Notes: a model not told the origin generated them from the sequence alone. 64,000 bases of DNA from Firmicutes bacterium AM55-24TS (GCA_003460745.1 QTVU01000003.1:62001-126000), one strand, 5' to 3'; counted from the first letter of the stretch, positions 8,815 to 17,742 are shown. A program made the numbers and translations.

Positions 8815-10080
8815 TTATTTCGTATCCTTATTTATGTATTCCGCTTTCAACTTCGAATACATAATCTTCTGACTGCTGTATAGTCCGTAATATCCCGACA
8901 GCATATAACTCACACCTGCCGCAATGGCAAAAAGTATAAAGCCTTTTGAGCCGAACAATTCAATACTTAAAACTATCGACGCAATAGGACAGTTAAGCAC
9001 GCCACAGAACATTGCAATCATTCCGATTGCCGCCGCAAATCCCGGATTTAAACCGAACAAATGACCGACAACACAGCCGAATGTCGCACCGATAAAGAAT
9101 GTCGGAACAATCTCTCCGCCTTTAAATCCAGCACCGATTGTTATTGCGGTGAACACGATTTTCAATACCCACGCCCAACCTTTTGCGTGACCGCCGACAA
9201 CGGCATGTTCAATTATATCCATTCCCGAACCGTTATAATCTCGTGAGCCTGTTAAATATGTAAGTGCGATTATCGCCAACGCACCGACAACTACTCTTAT
9301 ATACGGATTTTTAAACCATATTTTTAAATATCTTGCCGTATAGTGCATTGTCGTACAGAATATTATGCTTAGTTCCGCACACAATGCCGAAATAAGTATT
9401 GTCTGTAAAATCGTTATAACGCCTGTTTGCGGAATAACGGTTATTGCGAATTGAGTAGGCTCAAGTCCGGCAAATCTTGTAACCAAAAATGCCGCAAGTG
9501 ATGACATAAGACACGGCACAAGTGCCGAATAATACATAATTCCCACGCTTGTCACACCGAGTGCAAACACAGCCGCCGTTATAGGTGTACCGAACAGAGC
9601 CGAAAACACCGCACTCATTCCGCACATTACAACCATATGCATATCTTTTTCATCAAGCTTAAAAAGTCTGCCGATATTGCTTCCTATACTTCCGCCAAGC
9701 TGAAGCGCCGCACCTTCTCTGCCGGCACTGCCGCCGCAAAGATGAGTTATAACCGTACTTACAAATATAAGCGGTGCAAGTGAAATAGGTACTTTTTCAT
9801 CATTTCTTATTGATGAAATAACACTGTCCGTACCCTTGTTTTCAAGCATTTTACACGCTTTGTACATTGCCACGATTATAATACCGCCTATCGGAAGAAA
9901 CAGTACAAACCAATCGTGCATTGTAAAAATAATATTCGCATAATTTACACTCATATGAAACACAGCGCCGACGCACCCACCAACCACTCCGATTATTATT
10001 GAAATCAACGCCCATTTCAAAAACGTAATAACGTAATTTGACGCAGATTTCATTTTTCCAATCGCTATATCCTTTATCAT
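8815..10080 (-). CDS. ClC-family chloride channel or Cl-/H+ antiporter
   Basis: A polytopic membrane protein of 421 residues with the ClC signatures GGSAGREGAALQLGGSIG (the GREG segment carries the gating Glu) and KGGEIVPTFFIGATFG, plus GMSAVFSALFGTPITAAVF. These segments line the anion pathway in known ClC proteins. The usual GREGPxV motif appears here as GREGAAL, which is common in the bacterial subgroup lacking C-terminal CBS domains; none is present here. Substrate may be chloride or fluoride-like anions; the sequence alone does not settle it. It heads a two-gene unit with the CmpB-like protein. Confidence 0.85.
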   Translation of the reverse strand: MIKDIAIGKMKSASNYVITFLKWALISIIIGVVGGCVGAVFHMSVNYANIIFTMHDWFVLFLPIGGIIIVAMYKACKMLENKGTDSVISSIRNDEKVPISLAPLIFVSTVITHLCGGSAGREGAALQLGGSIGSNIGRLFKLDEKDMHMVVMCGMSAVFSALFGTPITAAVFALGVTSVGIMYYSALVPCLMSSLAAFLVTRFAGLEPTQFAITVIPQTGVITILQTILISALCAELSIIFCTTMHYTARYLKIWFKNPYIRVVVGALAIIALTYLTGSRDYNGSGMDIIEHAVVGGHAKGWAWVLKIVFTAITIGAGFKGGEIVPTFFIGATFGCVVGHLFGLNPGFAAAIGMIAMFCGVLNCPIASIVLSIELFGSKGFILFAIAAGVSYMLSGYYGLYSSQKIMYSKLKAEYINKDTK

Positions 10081-10114
10081 ATTTATCTCCCTGTTTCTTT
10101 TTATAATATATTAA

Positions 10115-10142
10115 ATTATATCATTTTACACCGTTTTTTCAA
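10115..10142 (-). promoter_or_regulatory. Promoter of the ClC gene
   Basis: On the minus strand TTGAAA (10142-10137), a 16-base spacer and TATAAT (10120-10115) preceded by TG, an extended -10 box. Confidence 0.55.
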
Positions 10143-10177
10143 CATATTTATATGCTAAATATTACTAATAAAATTTT

Positions 10178-10207
10178 TGAATATAATTTTCATCAATGTA
10201 CAAAATA
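10178..10207 (+). promoter_or_regulatory. Probable sigma-G promoter of the spore protein gene
   Basis: TGAATA (10178-10183), exactly 17 bases, then CAAAATA (10201-10207). The Bacillus sigma-G consensus is TGMATA with CATACTA at the same spacing, so the -35 box is perfect and the -10 box matches 5 of 7. It fits a forespore-expressed SASP gene. Confidence 0.55.
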
Positions 10208-10279
10208 TTAGTGTAGTCGATACAATTCGACACAAAATTTTAAATAGATTAAGACTTTGGTTTTAAGGAGGGAAACAAA

Positions 10280-10471
10280 ATGAGTAAAAACAAGATTCAA
10301 GTTCCTGAGGCAAAGCAAGCTATGGAACAGTTCAAAATGGAAGCAGCTAACGAAGTAGGCGTAAACCTAAAGCAAGGTTACAACGGTGACCTTACAGCAA
10401 AGCAAGCCGGAAGTATCGGCGGTCAAATGGTTAAAAAAATGATAGCTGATTACGAAAGCAGAATGAAATAA
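10280..10471 (+). CDS. Small acid-soluble spore protein, alpha/beta type
   Basis: This 63-residue protein coats and protects DNA in the dormant spore by shifting it towards the A form. The family core is clear: NEVGVNLKQGYNGDLTAKQA followed by GSIGGQMVKKMI. The germination protease site is expected in the region FKMEAANEVGV. A strong AAGGAGGG ribosome site lies 8 bases before ATG, and a sigma-G-like promoter is upstream. It stands alone with a strong terminator, as such genes usually do. It shows that the organism can form endospores. Confidence 0.93.
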   Translation: MSKNKIQVPEAKQAMEQFKMEAANEVGVNLKQGYNGDLTAKQAGSIGGQMVKKMIADYESRMK

Positions 10472-10516
10472 GACATTCTGAAAATAAACTTACTATCATA
10501 ATTTAATCAAATCACA

Positions 10517-10561
10517 AAAACGGTGATTAAAAATGAAAATCATTTTTAATCACCGTTTTCT
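10517..10561. terminator. Long bidirectional terminator after the SASP gene
   Basis: A 21-bp perfect stem (10517-10537 with 10541-10561; core ACGGTGATTAAAAATGA) around a three-base AAA loop. It sits exactly between the SASP gene and the convergent membrane-protein gene, whose stop codon is inside it. Confidence 0.85.
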
Positions 10562-12156
10562 TATTTTTCAAATAAATACTGTTCCCCGTCAATACTCGCA
10601 AACGTGCCGTAAAGCTCTCCGTTTTCCTTAACTGCTTTAATATAATCACCGTAGTTTTCAAGTACAATGTTAATTACCTCATCATCGTTTTCCAAGGCAA
10701 AAAATCTACATATTTCGGGTGTATCAATATACGGAGCAAGTTTAATAATTTCGCCGTCCTTTATAGGTGTAAGATTATTTGTAAACTCAACACCGCTCAT
10801 ATGACGCATACAGCCCGTTATATCCGCATAATTACTGCACGCACCTCTTACGCTTTCAAACCATTCTACTGTTTTCACGTTTTTATAATAGCTTTCCGCA
10901 CCGAGGAGATATGTATTTCTGTCAACATTGGTTACATCTTTATTATAATCCAAATCCAAGATTTGCTTTACTATTTTCATATCGGTTTTTGAAGTATTTT
11001 GATATTCGTCAACAATTCCCCACCCCGATACAGTAAACAAAAGTGACAAAGCCGTTACCGACACCGCAACCGTAACGCATCTTATTTTATATGACAGGAG
11101 CATTAATATTTCTTCAATCAATATACCTATGCCGATAACGGCAAAATATACGGAACGCACCGTCACTCTTGTGTCTTCCAAAATATAAAACACAAACAGT
11201 CCGACAACTATCATAATTATTCCTATACAAACTTTTTTAAGACTGAAATTTCCGTTTTCCGAAACCATATATTTTGAAACCGCACCAAAAGACACAGAAT
11301 ATATTACCGTTGCAAAAAGTTGTATTATTGGCTTTTTATTCACCACAATCGAGAAACCTTGTTTTAAACCGATTAAAAACATTTTTAAATTTATCGTTGT
11401 TAAAACCTCTCCCGATTTGGCTGTGATTTTCGCGGTATGAGTGATAATGCCTGAAGTCAGCAAATGTCCTCTTGTTTCCATCTCCGCAGACGAGCCGTTA
11501 CATAAATAATATATGCCTATCGCCAATATGTGTAAAAAAGTTATACCCAAAATACAATAATACTTTTTGTTTTTCTTCTTCAAAACAAGATAAGCCGATA
11601 AAAAAGCATATACAACAATAGCAGGCTCATAAAAACCGACCGTTATAAACCCGACAATCCCGTATCCTATCAGAAATTGCTTGTTTTCTTCTTCCAAAAA
11701 GCCGTTTAGCATATAACACGAAATTCCAACAAAAAATATTGAGCCAGATATTCTGATTGACGCCGCAATCCAGTACGTTGCCTCAAAATTCAACGGCAGC
11801 AAGCACAGTAGCAATACGAATATTCCGCCAACATTATAATCATTCTTTCTGAGTACATACATCACCGACAGCACACCGACCACCATAAACACACTCAGCA
11901 TAATTTCAACTGTCCATAAATGCTTGAACAACGGTGACGCAACAAATATATCTATCAATCCAGCAATCGGTCTTATTGCGAACTTTTCATTCGGTACTAT
12001 AAAATCGGCTACTTTGTTTTTGTATATATCTCCGTATAAAAACCAGTCGTCCATTACAGGATAATACAAAGCATTATATGCAAATCTTTGTATAAATACA
12101 AGGCATATTGTTACAAAAAATAGAATACCGATATATTTTTCTTTCGTTTTATTCAT
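10561..12156 (-). CDS. Polytopic membrane protein, possibly GT-C-type glycosyltransferase
   Basis: A 531-residue protein with about 11 hydrophobic helices and a soluble C-terminal domain of about 130 residues. The first extracytoplasmic loop contains YYPVMDDWFLYG; an acidic DD pair in this loop is typical of GT-C-fold lipid-linked sugar transferases, and the general plan resembles GtrII/GT39-like proteins. No closer family is evident. A second protein of similar layout with WDDSTYW is at 43777. The substrate is unknown. It has its own sigma-A promoter and is followed by the long shared terminator. Confidence 0.5.
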   Translation of the reverse strand: MNKTKEKYIGILFFVTICLVFIQRFAYNALYYPVMDDWFLYGDIYKNKVADFIVPNEKFAIRPIAGLIDIFVASPLFKHLWTVEIMLSVFMVVGVLSVMYVLRKNDYNVGGIFVLLLCLLPLNFEATYWIAASIRISGSIFFVGISCYMLNGFLEEENKQFLIGYGIVGFITVGFYEPAIVVYAFLSAYLVLKKKNKKYYCILGITFLHILAIGIYYLCNGSSAEMETRGHLLTSGIITHTAKITAKSGEVLTTINLKMFLIGLKQGFSIVVNKKPIIQLFATVIYSVSFGAVSKYMVSENGNFSLKKVCIGIIMIVVGLFVFYILEDTRVTVRSVYFAVIGIGILIEEILMLLSYKIRCVTVAVSVTALSLLFTVSGWGIVDEYQNTSKTDMKIVKQILDLDYNKDVTNVDRNTYLLGAESYYKNVKTVEWFESVRGACSNYADITGCMRHMSGVEFTNNLTPIKDGEIIKLAPYIDTPEICRFFALENDDEVINIVLENYGDYIKAVKENGELYGTFASIDGEQYLFEK

Positions 12157-12189
12157 TTTTACACCCCAAGTTATTTTTATAGTAACAAT

Positions 12190-12218
12190 ATTATATATCT
12201 ATAAATATTATTTGTCAA
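12190..12218 (-). promoter_or_regulatory. Promoter of the membrane protein at 10561-12156
   Basis: On the minus strand TTGACA (12218-12213), 17 bases, TATAAT (12195-12190): a consensus sigma-A promoter. It lies in the divergent region shared with the XRE regulator. Confidence 0.7.
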
Positions 12219-12278
12219 CTCTTTAGATATAATTTTTTTATACTATTGATGTTAAAATATATCAGTGAGGTGCTTTTT

Positions 12279-12569
12279 ATGAATGTAGGAGAACGAATAA
12301 AAGAATTACGCGAAAAACGTGGATTGACTGTCAACAAACTTGCTAATTTAGCGGGAATATCCCAAAGCTATCTGCGAGATGTCGAATTGGGCAATAAAAA
12401 TCCCACCGTGGAAACATTGTCTTATTTTTGTGATGCACTCGGAATTTCATTAAAAGAATTTTTTTCAGAAAATGACAATGCCATAAACCCATTCCTTATG
12501 TCCGCAATCAATCAGCTTTCAAATCAACAACAATTAAAACTCGCAGAATTTTTGCAAACCTTAAAATAA
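12279..12569 (+). CDS. XRE-family helix-turn-helix regulator
   Basis: A 96-residue DNA-binding protein. Residues 1-60 are a lambda-repressor-like helix-turn-helix: VGERIKELREKRGLTVNKLA followed by GISQSYLRDVELGNKNPT, the usual recognition-helix pattern. The C-terminal about 35 residues (NQLSNQQQLKLAEFLQTLK) may form a dimerisation helix, giving an overall size close to SinR. ATG at 12279 is preceded by GTGAGGTG; an upstream in-frame ATG lacks a site. The target is unknown; the neighbours are the divergent membrane protein and the convergent spoIIR. Confidence 0.85.
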   Translation: MNVGERIKELREKRGLTVNKLANLAGISQSYLRDVELGNKNPTVETLSYFCDALGISLKEFFSENDNAINPFLMSAINQLSNQQQLKLAEFLQTLK

Positions 12570-12606
12570 CATCATAAAGACGTCTAATCGACGTTTTTAT
12601 GATGTT
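12568..12606. terminator. Bidirectional terminator between the XRE gene and spoIIR
   Basis: A 17-bp stem (AACATCATAAAGACGTC with one G-T wobble) closes on a five-base TAATC loop. It overlaps the last bases of both convergent genes. Confidence 0.75.
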
Positions 12607-13214
12607 ATCTTTTGCTTTATTTCCTGAACTATTTCAACCAACTTAAATTTAACAACAACTTCTTTATCGTTTTTGGTAATTATATCGTAAGTATCTTTAT
12701 CAAGTTTTTCACGAAGAATTTTTTCGCTTTCTTTACTGAGCCGAACTTCCTCACCCTCTTTAAAGCACAACGGCGGATACATAACGCACCACCAATTATG
12801 TCCTTCACCGCTGCCGAGAACAATCCTTACACCGTAATATTCGCCCGCCGGCAAAATCATTGACTTATATGTTTTTTCGGGAAATTCAAATTTACCGTAT
12901 TCGGCGTGTGCCGTATATGAAAAACCGTTTTCACGAAGTACGTCATTCGCTATATCTTCAAATTCATTCAAATCGTTTATTATCTCATCGCGACATTCGT
13001 TTTTATCCGTTTTTGAAAGTCTGTCGCCGACATTTTTTAAAATTGCGTCACGCACCTTTAATTTAACTGCTTGGTCGTTATCATCGTCACTGTCCGCGAT
13101 AATATGTAATCTTATCAAATTATCCTGCAAATCCGCCTGTACACCGTCCGAATATGCAGTTACACAAACCGTCATACAAAGTGCCACCAAAAATACCGCT
13201 ATTATCTTATTCAT
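12597..13214 (-). CDS. spoIIR: Stage II sporulation protein R
   Basis: SpoIIR is made in the forespore, secreted into the intermembrane space, and triggers SpoIIGA to process pro-sigma-E in the mother cell. The 205-residue protein has an N-terminal signal segment (MNKIIAVFLVALCMTVCVTA), the family-typical LIRLHIIADSDDDNDQAVKL, VRDAIL, and the aromatic GEGHNWWCVMYPPLCF block. The length is normal. It is divergent from sleB-ypeB across a 118-bp gap that contains a sigma-F-like site. Confidence 0.93.
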   Translation of the reverse strand: MNKIIAVFLVALCMTVCVTAYSDGVQADLQDNLIRLHIIADSDDDNDQAVKLKVRDAILKNVGDRLSKTDKNECRDEIINDLNEFEDIANDVLRENGFSYTAHAEYGKFEFPEKTYKSMILPAGEYYGVRIVLGSGEGHNWWCVMYPPLCFKEGEEVRLSKESEKILREKLDKDTYDIITKNDKEVVVKFKLVEIVQEIKQKITS

Positions 13215-13249
13215 AATTAATACCTCACTGATTTAATCTTATATTGAAA

Positions 13250-13277
13250 TTATTAACCTATTTTTCATCTCGCATAC
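13250..13277 (-). promoter_or_regulatory. Possible sigma-F promoter of spoIIR
   Basis: On the minus strand GTATG (13277-13273), 14 bases, then GGTTAATAA (13258-13250). The Bacillus sigma-F pattern is GYATA with GGNNANWNT at about 15 bases; one position in each box departs. The same CATAC on the plus strand (CATACAT, 13273-13279) resembles a sigma-E/G -10 box for sleB, but has no clear -35 partner. Confidence 0.35.
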
Positions 13278-13332
13278 ATATTTATTACGATTTTATGGAA
13301 ATACTAAAGAAAAATCACAAGGAGGAAGTAAT

Positions 13333-13788
13333 ATGAAAAAATTAATATCTGTCGTTCTGGCATTTGCATTGATAACTTGCGGCGTCGTTTATTACACTAA
13401 CGAAAACAACGCATATGCGGTAAGTGCCTCATCAAACGAAAAACAGCTTTTGGCAAGAGCGGTAAACGGTGAGGCACGCGGTGAGCCTTACGAAGGACAA
13501 GTTGCCGTTGCGGCAGTTATTTTAAATCGTGTACGTCATTCGTCATTCCCTAACACAATTTCGGGTGTTATCTATCAGCCCGGTGCATTTACGGCGGTCA
13601 GTGACGGACAGATAAATGTTCCTATCGACGAAAATTCTACGGTTTACAAAGCCTGCAATGACGCTTTAAACGGTTGGGATCCGTCCGGCGGTGCGATATA
13701 CTATTTTAATCCCGACACCGCCACAAATGCTTGGATATGGTCAAGACCGCTTATAAAAACCATCGGCAAGCACAGATTTTGCAAATAA
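13333..13788 (+). CDS. sleB: Spore cortex-lytic enzyme SleB (catalytic domain only)
   Basis: SleB is a lytic transglycosylase that degrades cortex peptidoglycan during germination. The 151-residue protein has a signal segment (residues 1-30) followed directly by the SleB/hydrolase_2 domain: LLARAVNGEARGEPYEGQVA (catalytic Glu in the GEARGE segment), VAAVILNRV, YQPGAFTAV and GAIYYFNP. Bacillus SleB has an extra N-terminal peptidoglycan-binding domain, which is missing here; Clostridia often have this short form. AAGGAGG precedes the ATG. It is followed after 21 bases by ypeB, the classical pair. Confidence 0.92.
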   Translation: MKKLISVVLAFALITCGVVYYTNENNAYAVSASSNEKQLLARAVNGEARGEPYEGQVAVAAVILNRVRHSSFPNTISGVIYQPGAFTAVSDGQINVPIDENSTVYKACNDALNGWDPSGGAIYYFNPDTATNAWIWSRPLIKTIGKHRFCK

Positions 13789-13809
13789 TATGAGAGAGAG
13801 GAAAATAAT

Positions 13810-15159
13810 ATGGAGAGAAAAAAAAGCATACACGTTTGGCTGTATACAATACTTATTGTAGGAATAATCGCCGCAGTCATATGGGGTGCTACCGCAACGA
13901 AAAATGCAAAAGCACTTGAAGTCACAACAGAAAATCAGTACAACAGAGCGTTCCACGAGCTTGTCGGTTATGTTGACGATATAGACACTCTTTTGAGCAA
14001 AACACAGCTTACAAAAAGTCCCGCACAGCTTGCAAAACTTTCAAGCGATATTTTTCGACAAAGTGCAGAGGCAAAGTCATGTCTTGGTCAGCTTCCCACA
14101 TCAGAGGTACAGCTTGACAACACGTCAAAATTTCTTTCACAAGTCGGCGATTACACCTATGTGCTTTCGCAGTCAATGATTAACGGCGAAGAAATTTCGC
14201 AGGAAGAATATGACAATCTTTCGTCAATGAACGAATATGCCGCAACACTAAAAAATACCCTTTCGGAAATAGAAACAAAAATTTACAACGGAGAAGTACG
14301 CATTTCACAGTCAAGGACAAGACAGCGCGGAACAGTCGCAGACGCGGCAGATTCAAACGTACTTGACGATTTGGCTAACGTAGAAAAATCGTTTGACGAA
14401 TATCCGTCACTTATATATGACGGTCCGTTCTCGGAGCATATTGAAAACAGAGAGCCTGCACTTTTGAAAAACGCACACACAATTTCACAAGAGGACGCAC
14501 TGAACACAGCTGAGAAATTTGTCGGTACAAAAGGATTGGCTTTTGAAAGTCTTTCGGAAAATACCGCAATACCGTCATACACATTTGTGAAAAACACCGA
14601 CTCAAATCAAATTTCAATAAGTATAACAAAAGACGGCGGATATATTCTTTCATATCTGAACAGCAGAAATATTGAAGGCGAACGTCTTGACATTAATTCC
14701 GCAACAGACAAAGCGGCTGAATTTTTGCAGAAAAACGGTTTTTACAGTATGCAGAGCAGTTATTATGAAAAATCAGGCGGTATCGCAACGATAAACTTTG
14801 CATATGTACAGGACAACGTAACGTGTTACAGTGACCTTGTAAAAGTTCGTGTTGCACTCGATACAGGTGAAATTGTAGGTCTTGAAACAAACGGATATAT
14901 TATGAATCACGCAGAGAGAAACTTATCAGCCCCTGCACTTTCCGTTGATGACGCAAAATCAAAAATATCCACAGGACTTGACGTGACCGCAACAAAACTT
15001 GCTCTTGTTCCGAAGGACAGTATGAGAGAAGTGCTTTGCTATGAATTTAAGGGTGTTTTTAACGGCAAAAACTTTTTAATCTATGTCAATGCCGAAAACG
15101 GTCGTGAAGAAGAAATATTCCTGCTTATCGAATCGGAAGAAGGAATTTTGACAGTATAA
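13810..15159 (+). CDS. ypeB: Germination protein YpeB
   Basis: YpeB is needed to localise and stabilise SleB in the spore, and each protein depends on the other. The 449-residue protein begins with a single transmembrane anchor (WLYTILIVGIIAAVIWGA, about residues 10-28). The N-terminal half is helical with FHELVGYVDDIDTLLSK and the conserved ESLSENTAIPSYTF-like region; the C-terminal half contains PepSY-like repeats (for example SQEDALNTAEKF, DINSATDKAAEFL, SVDDAKSKI). The GAGAGG ribosome site is 9 bases upstream. Being directly behind sleB supports the assignment. Confidence 0.92.
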   Translation: MERKKSIHVWLYTILIVGIIAAVIWGATATKNAKALEVTTENQYNRAFHELVGYVDDIDTLLSKTQLTKSPAQLAKLSSDIFRQSAEAKSCLGQLPTSEVQLDNTSKFLSQVGDYTYVLSQSMINGEEISQEEYDNLSSMNEYAATLKNTLSEIETKIYNGEVRISQSRTRQRGTVADAADSNVLDDLANVEKSFDEYPSLIYDGPFSEHIENREPALLKNAHTISQEDALNTAEKFVGTKGLAFESLSENTAIPSYTFVKNTDSNQISISITKDGGYILSYLNSRNIEGERLDINSATDKAAEFLQKNGFYSMQSSYYEKSGGIATINFAYVQDNVTCYSDLVKVRVALDTGEIVGLETNGYIMNHAERNLSAPALSVDDAKSKISTGLDVTATKLALVPKDSMREVLCYEFKGVFNGKNFLIYVNAENGREEEIFLLIESEEGILTV

Positions 15160-15168
15160 TTTAATATA

Positions 15169-15197
15169 TTGACTTTTTCGTGTATTTACGATACAAT
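15169..15197 (+). promoter_or_regulatory. Promoter of metK
   Basis: TTGACT (15169-15174), 17 bases, TACAAT (15192-15197). The leader to the ATG is only about 45 bases, too short for a SAM riboswitch. Confidence 0.6.
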
Positions 15198-15250
15198 ATA
15201 TAATAGTATATTATAGGTACATTGTAAATATAGGAAAGGAAATAAAACCA

Positions 15251-16434
15251 ATGAGTAAAAGATTATTTACTTCGGAATCTGTAACAGAAGGTCATCCCGA
15301 TAAAATCTGTGACCAAATTTCTGACGCAATTCTTGATGAAATACTAAAAGAAGATCCGATGGCAAGAGTCGCTTGCGAAACTACTTGTACAACGGGTATA
15401 ATCTCAATTATGGGTGAAATTACAACATCTTGCTATGTTGATTTCCCTAAGGTTGCAAGACAGGTTGTTCTTGACATCGGATATGACAGAGCTAAATACG
15501 GCTTTGACGGTACAACTTGTGCCGTTGTTACGGCTATTGACGAACAGTCGCCTGATATTGCGCAAGGCGTTAATGACGGTTATGAAAACCGTGAACAAGG
15601 TGGTAATGACAACGAAAATTCAACAGGTGCCGGCGACCAGGGTATGATGTTCGGTTACGCTTGTGACGAAACACCCGAATTTATGCCAATGCCGATTTCT
15701 CTTGCACACAAAATGGCAAAGAAACTTACACAAGTAAGAAAAGACGGTATCCTTGATTATCTTCGCCCTGACGGCAAAACTCAAGTTACTGTTGAATATG
15801 ATGACGATAAGCCTGTAAGAGTTGACGCAGTTGTTGTATCAAGCCAGCATTCTCCTGATGTTGATATTCAAAAGCTTCGTGAAGATATTAAGAGAGAAGT
15901 TATTTTAACAACTGTTCCGGCTGAACTTATTGATGAAAACACTAAGTTTTATATCAATCCGACAGGCAGATTTGTTGTCGGCGGACCTAACGGTGACAGC
16001 GGTTTAACAGGAAGAAACTTATCGTTGACACATACGGCGGTTATGCAAGACACGGCGGCGGTGCTTTTTCGGGTAAAGACCCTACAAAGGTTGACAGAAG
16101 TGCCGCATATGCATCTCGTTGGGTTGCAAAGAATGTTGTTGCGGCAGGACTTGCAAAGAAGTGCGAAGTTCAGCTTGCATACGCAATCGGCGTTGCACAC
16201 CCTGTTTCAATAATGGTTGATACTTTCGGTACTGCAACAGTTGATGAAGATAAGATTGAACAGGCAATCGAAAAAGTATTTGATTTAAGACCGCACGCAA
16301 TTATCAAACAACTTGATTTGAGAAAGCCTATCTATAAAAACCTTGCCGCTTACGGTCATATGGGACGTGAGGACTTAGGCGTAAGTTGGGAAAAACTTGA
16401 TAAAGTTGAAGAATTGAAAGCTGCAATTAAATAA
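15251..16434 (+). CDS. metK: S-adenosylmethionine synthetase, interrupted by a single-base deletion
   Basis: MetK makes SAM from methionine and ATP and is essential in most bacteria. The first frame (15251 to about 16016) has [29 protein letters not shown] and [12 protein letters not shown]. Just after GGTTTAACAGGAAGAAACTT the frame is lost; reading on one base back gives [20 protein letters not shown] and [10 protein letters not shown], then the rest to the stop at 16434. Adding one A to the AAA run at 16015-16017 restores a standard 394-residue protein. An essential gene with one homopolymer indel points to a consensus error rather than decay. Confidence 0.93.
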
Positions 16435-16439
16435 CTAAT

Positions 16440-16471
16440 AAAATCCGATGGCATTAACCATCGGATTTTTT
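16440..16471 (+). terminator. Terminator of metK
   Basis: AATCCGATGG pairs with CCATCGGATT around CATTAA and is followed by six T's. The stem sequence matches the terminator at 7858. Confidence 0.8.
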
Positions 16472-16479
16472 ATGCACTC

Positions 16480-16507
16480 AAAAAGCACATCTTACGATGT
16501 GCTTTTT
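16480..16507 (-). terminator. Terminator of the alcohol dehydrogenase gene
   Basis: AAAAGCACATC (16480-16490) pairs with GATGTGCTTTT around TTAC; on the minus strand the T-run follows the stem. Confidence 0.75.
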
Positions 16508-16528
16508 GTAATACAAATAACTTTTCCA

Positions 16529-17710
16529 TTAGAAATCTACTTCTGTACCGTAGTATGTGCAAGTAAACAATTTCTCCATCTGTTCCGGAGTAATTGAACG
16601 TGGGTTTGAACCTGTGCAAGCATCACCTACTGCAAGTTCGGCGATTGATGACAATTTTTCTTTAAATTCATCTTCCTTAACACCGAATTCCTGCAATGTC
16701 TTAGGGATATTCATAGCTCTGTTAAATTCTTCAATCTTAGCGATTAGAGCATTTACCTGTGCCTTTTCAGATGTTCCGCCAAGTCCTACACGTCTTGCAA
16801 TATCTGCATAACGGTGCATAGCCTCTGGCTCGTGTGCGTTGTACTTAATTACATACGGCAAATAAATTGCATTTGCACATCCGTGAGGAATATGACCTGT
16901 TGAGAATGCCGCACCTGTTTTATGTGCCATTGAGTGAACTATACCAAGCAAAGCATTTGAGAATGCCTGACCTGCAAGACATTGTGCATAGTGCATTTGT
17001 TCTCTCGCGCCCATATCGCACTTATACGACTGCGGTAAGTAATCAAACACCATTTCTATTGCCTTAATTGCAAGAGGGTCTGTAAACGGTGAATTAAGCG
17101 TTGATACATATGCCTCGATTGCGTGAGTAAGTGCGTCCATACCTGTGTATGCAACTTGCTTTATCGGCAATGATTCAACAAGCTGTGGGTCTACGATTGC
17201 AACATCCGGTGTAATCTCAAAGTCTGCAAGAGGATACTTGATACCCTTTGCATAATCTGTGATAACCGAAAATGCAGTAACTTCAGTAGCCGTACCCGAT
17301 GTTGACGGAATAGCTACAAATTTAGCCTTTTGGCGAAGTTTCGGGAATGAGAAAGGTGTACAGAGTTGCTCAAAAGTAACCTCAGGATATTCATAGAATG
17401 CCCACATAGCCTTAGCCGCGTCAATCGGTGAACCGCCGCCGATTGCTACGATTACGTCTGGCTGAAAATCTGTCATAGCCTTTGCACCCTTCATAACAGT
17501 TTCAACTGACGGGTCAGGCTCAACGCCTTCAAACAACTGTACTTCCATTCCTGCTTCTTTTAAATATGCTTCTACTTTATCAAGAAAACCGCCGCGACGC
17601 ATTGAACTGCCGCCCGATACGACGATAGCTTTTTTACCGTCAATATTCTTTAGGTTTTCAAGTGAATCCTTTCCGTAATACAAATCTCTTGGTAATGTAA
17701 ATCTTCCCAT
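16529..17710 (-). CDS. Iron-containing alcohol dehydrogenase
   Basis: A 393-residue type III (Fe-dependent) alcohol dehydrogenase that interconverts aldehydes or alcohols with NAD(P)(H), acting in fermentation. NAD-binding GGGSPIDAAKA is near residue 97; the metal ligands sit in GMDALTHAIEAY (Asp, His), IVHSMAHKTG (His) and GHIPHGCANA (His). It begins MGRFTLPRDLYYGKDSLENL, as in butanol-dehydrogenase-like and Pdu/Eut-associated members. It is a single gene with its own terminator and a consensus promoter whose downstream side carries a Rex-like operator, which suggests control by the NADH/NAD+ ratio. The exact substrate is not clear. Confidence 0.92.
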   Translation of the reverse strand: MGRFTLPRDLYYGKDSLENLKNIDGKKAIVVSGGSSMRRGGFLDKVEAYLKEAGMEVQLFEGVEPDPSVETVMKGAKAMTDFQPDVIVAIGGGSPIDAAKAMWAFYEYPEVTFEQLCTPFSFPKLRQKAKFVAIPSTSGTATEVTAFSVITDYAKGIKYPLADFEITPDVAIVDPQLVESLPIKQVAYTGMDALTHAIEAYVSTLNSPFTDPLAIKAIEMVFDYLPQSYKCDMGAREQMHYAQCLAGQAFSNALLGIVHSMAHKTGAAFSTGHIPHGCANAIYLPYVIKYNAHEPEAMHRYADIARRVGLGGTSEKAQVNALIAKIEEFNRAMNIPKTLQEFGVKEDEFKEKLSSIAELAVGDACTGSNPRSITPEQMEKLFTCTYYGTEVDF

Positions 17711-17742
17711 AATAAATAACCTCCTCTAATAATAAGAAAAAA

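Noticed and set aside
15198..15250. SAM riboswitch before metK
   Set aside because: The leader is about 45 bases and lacks any SAM-I type core or terminator.
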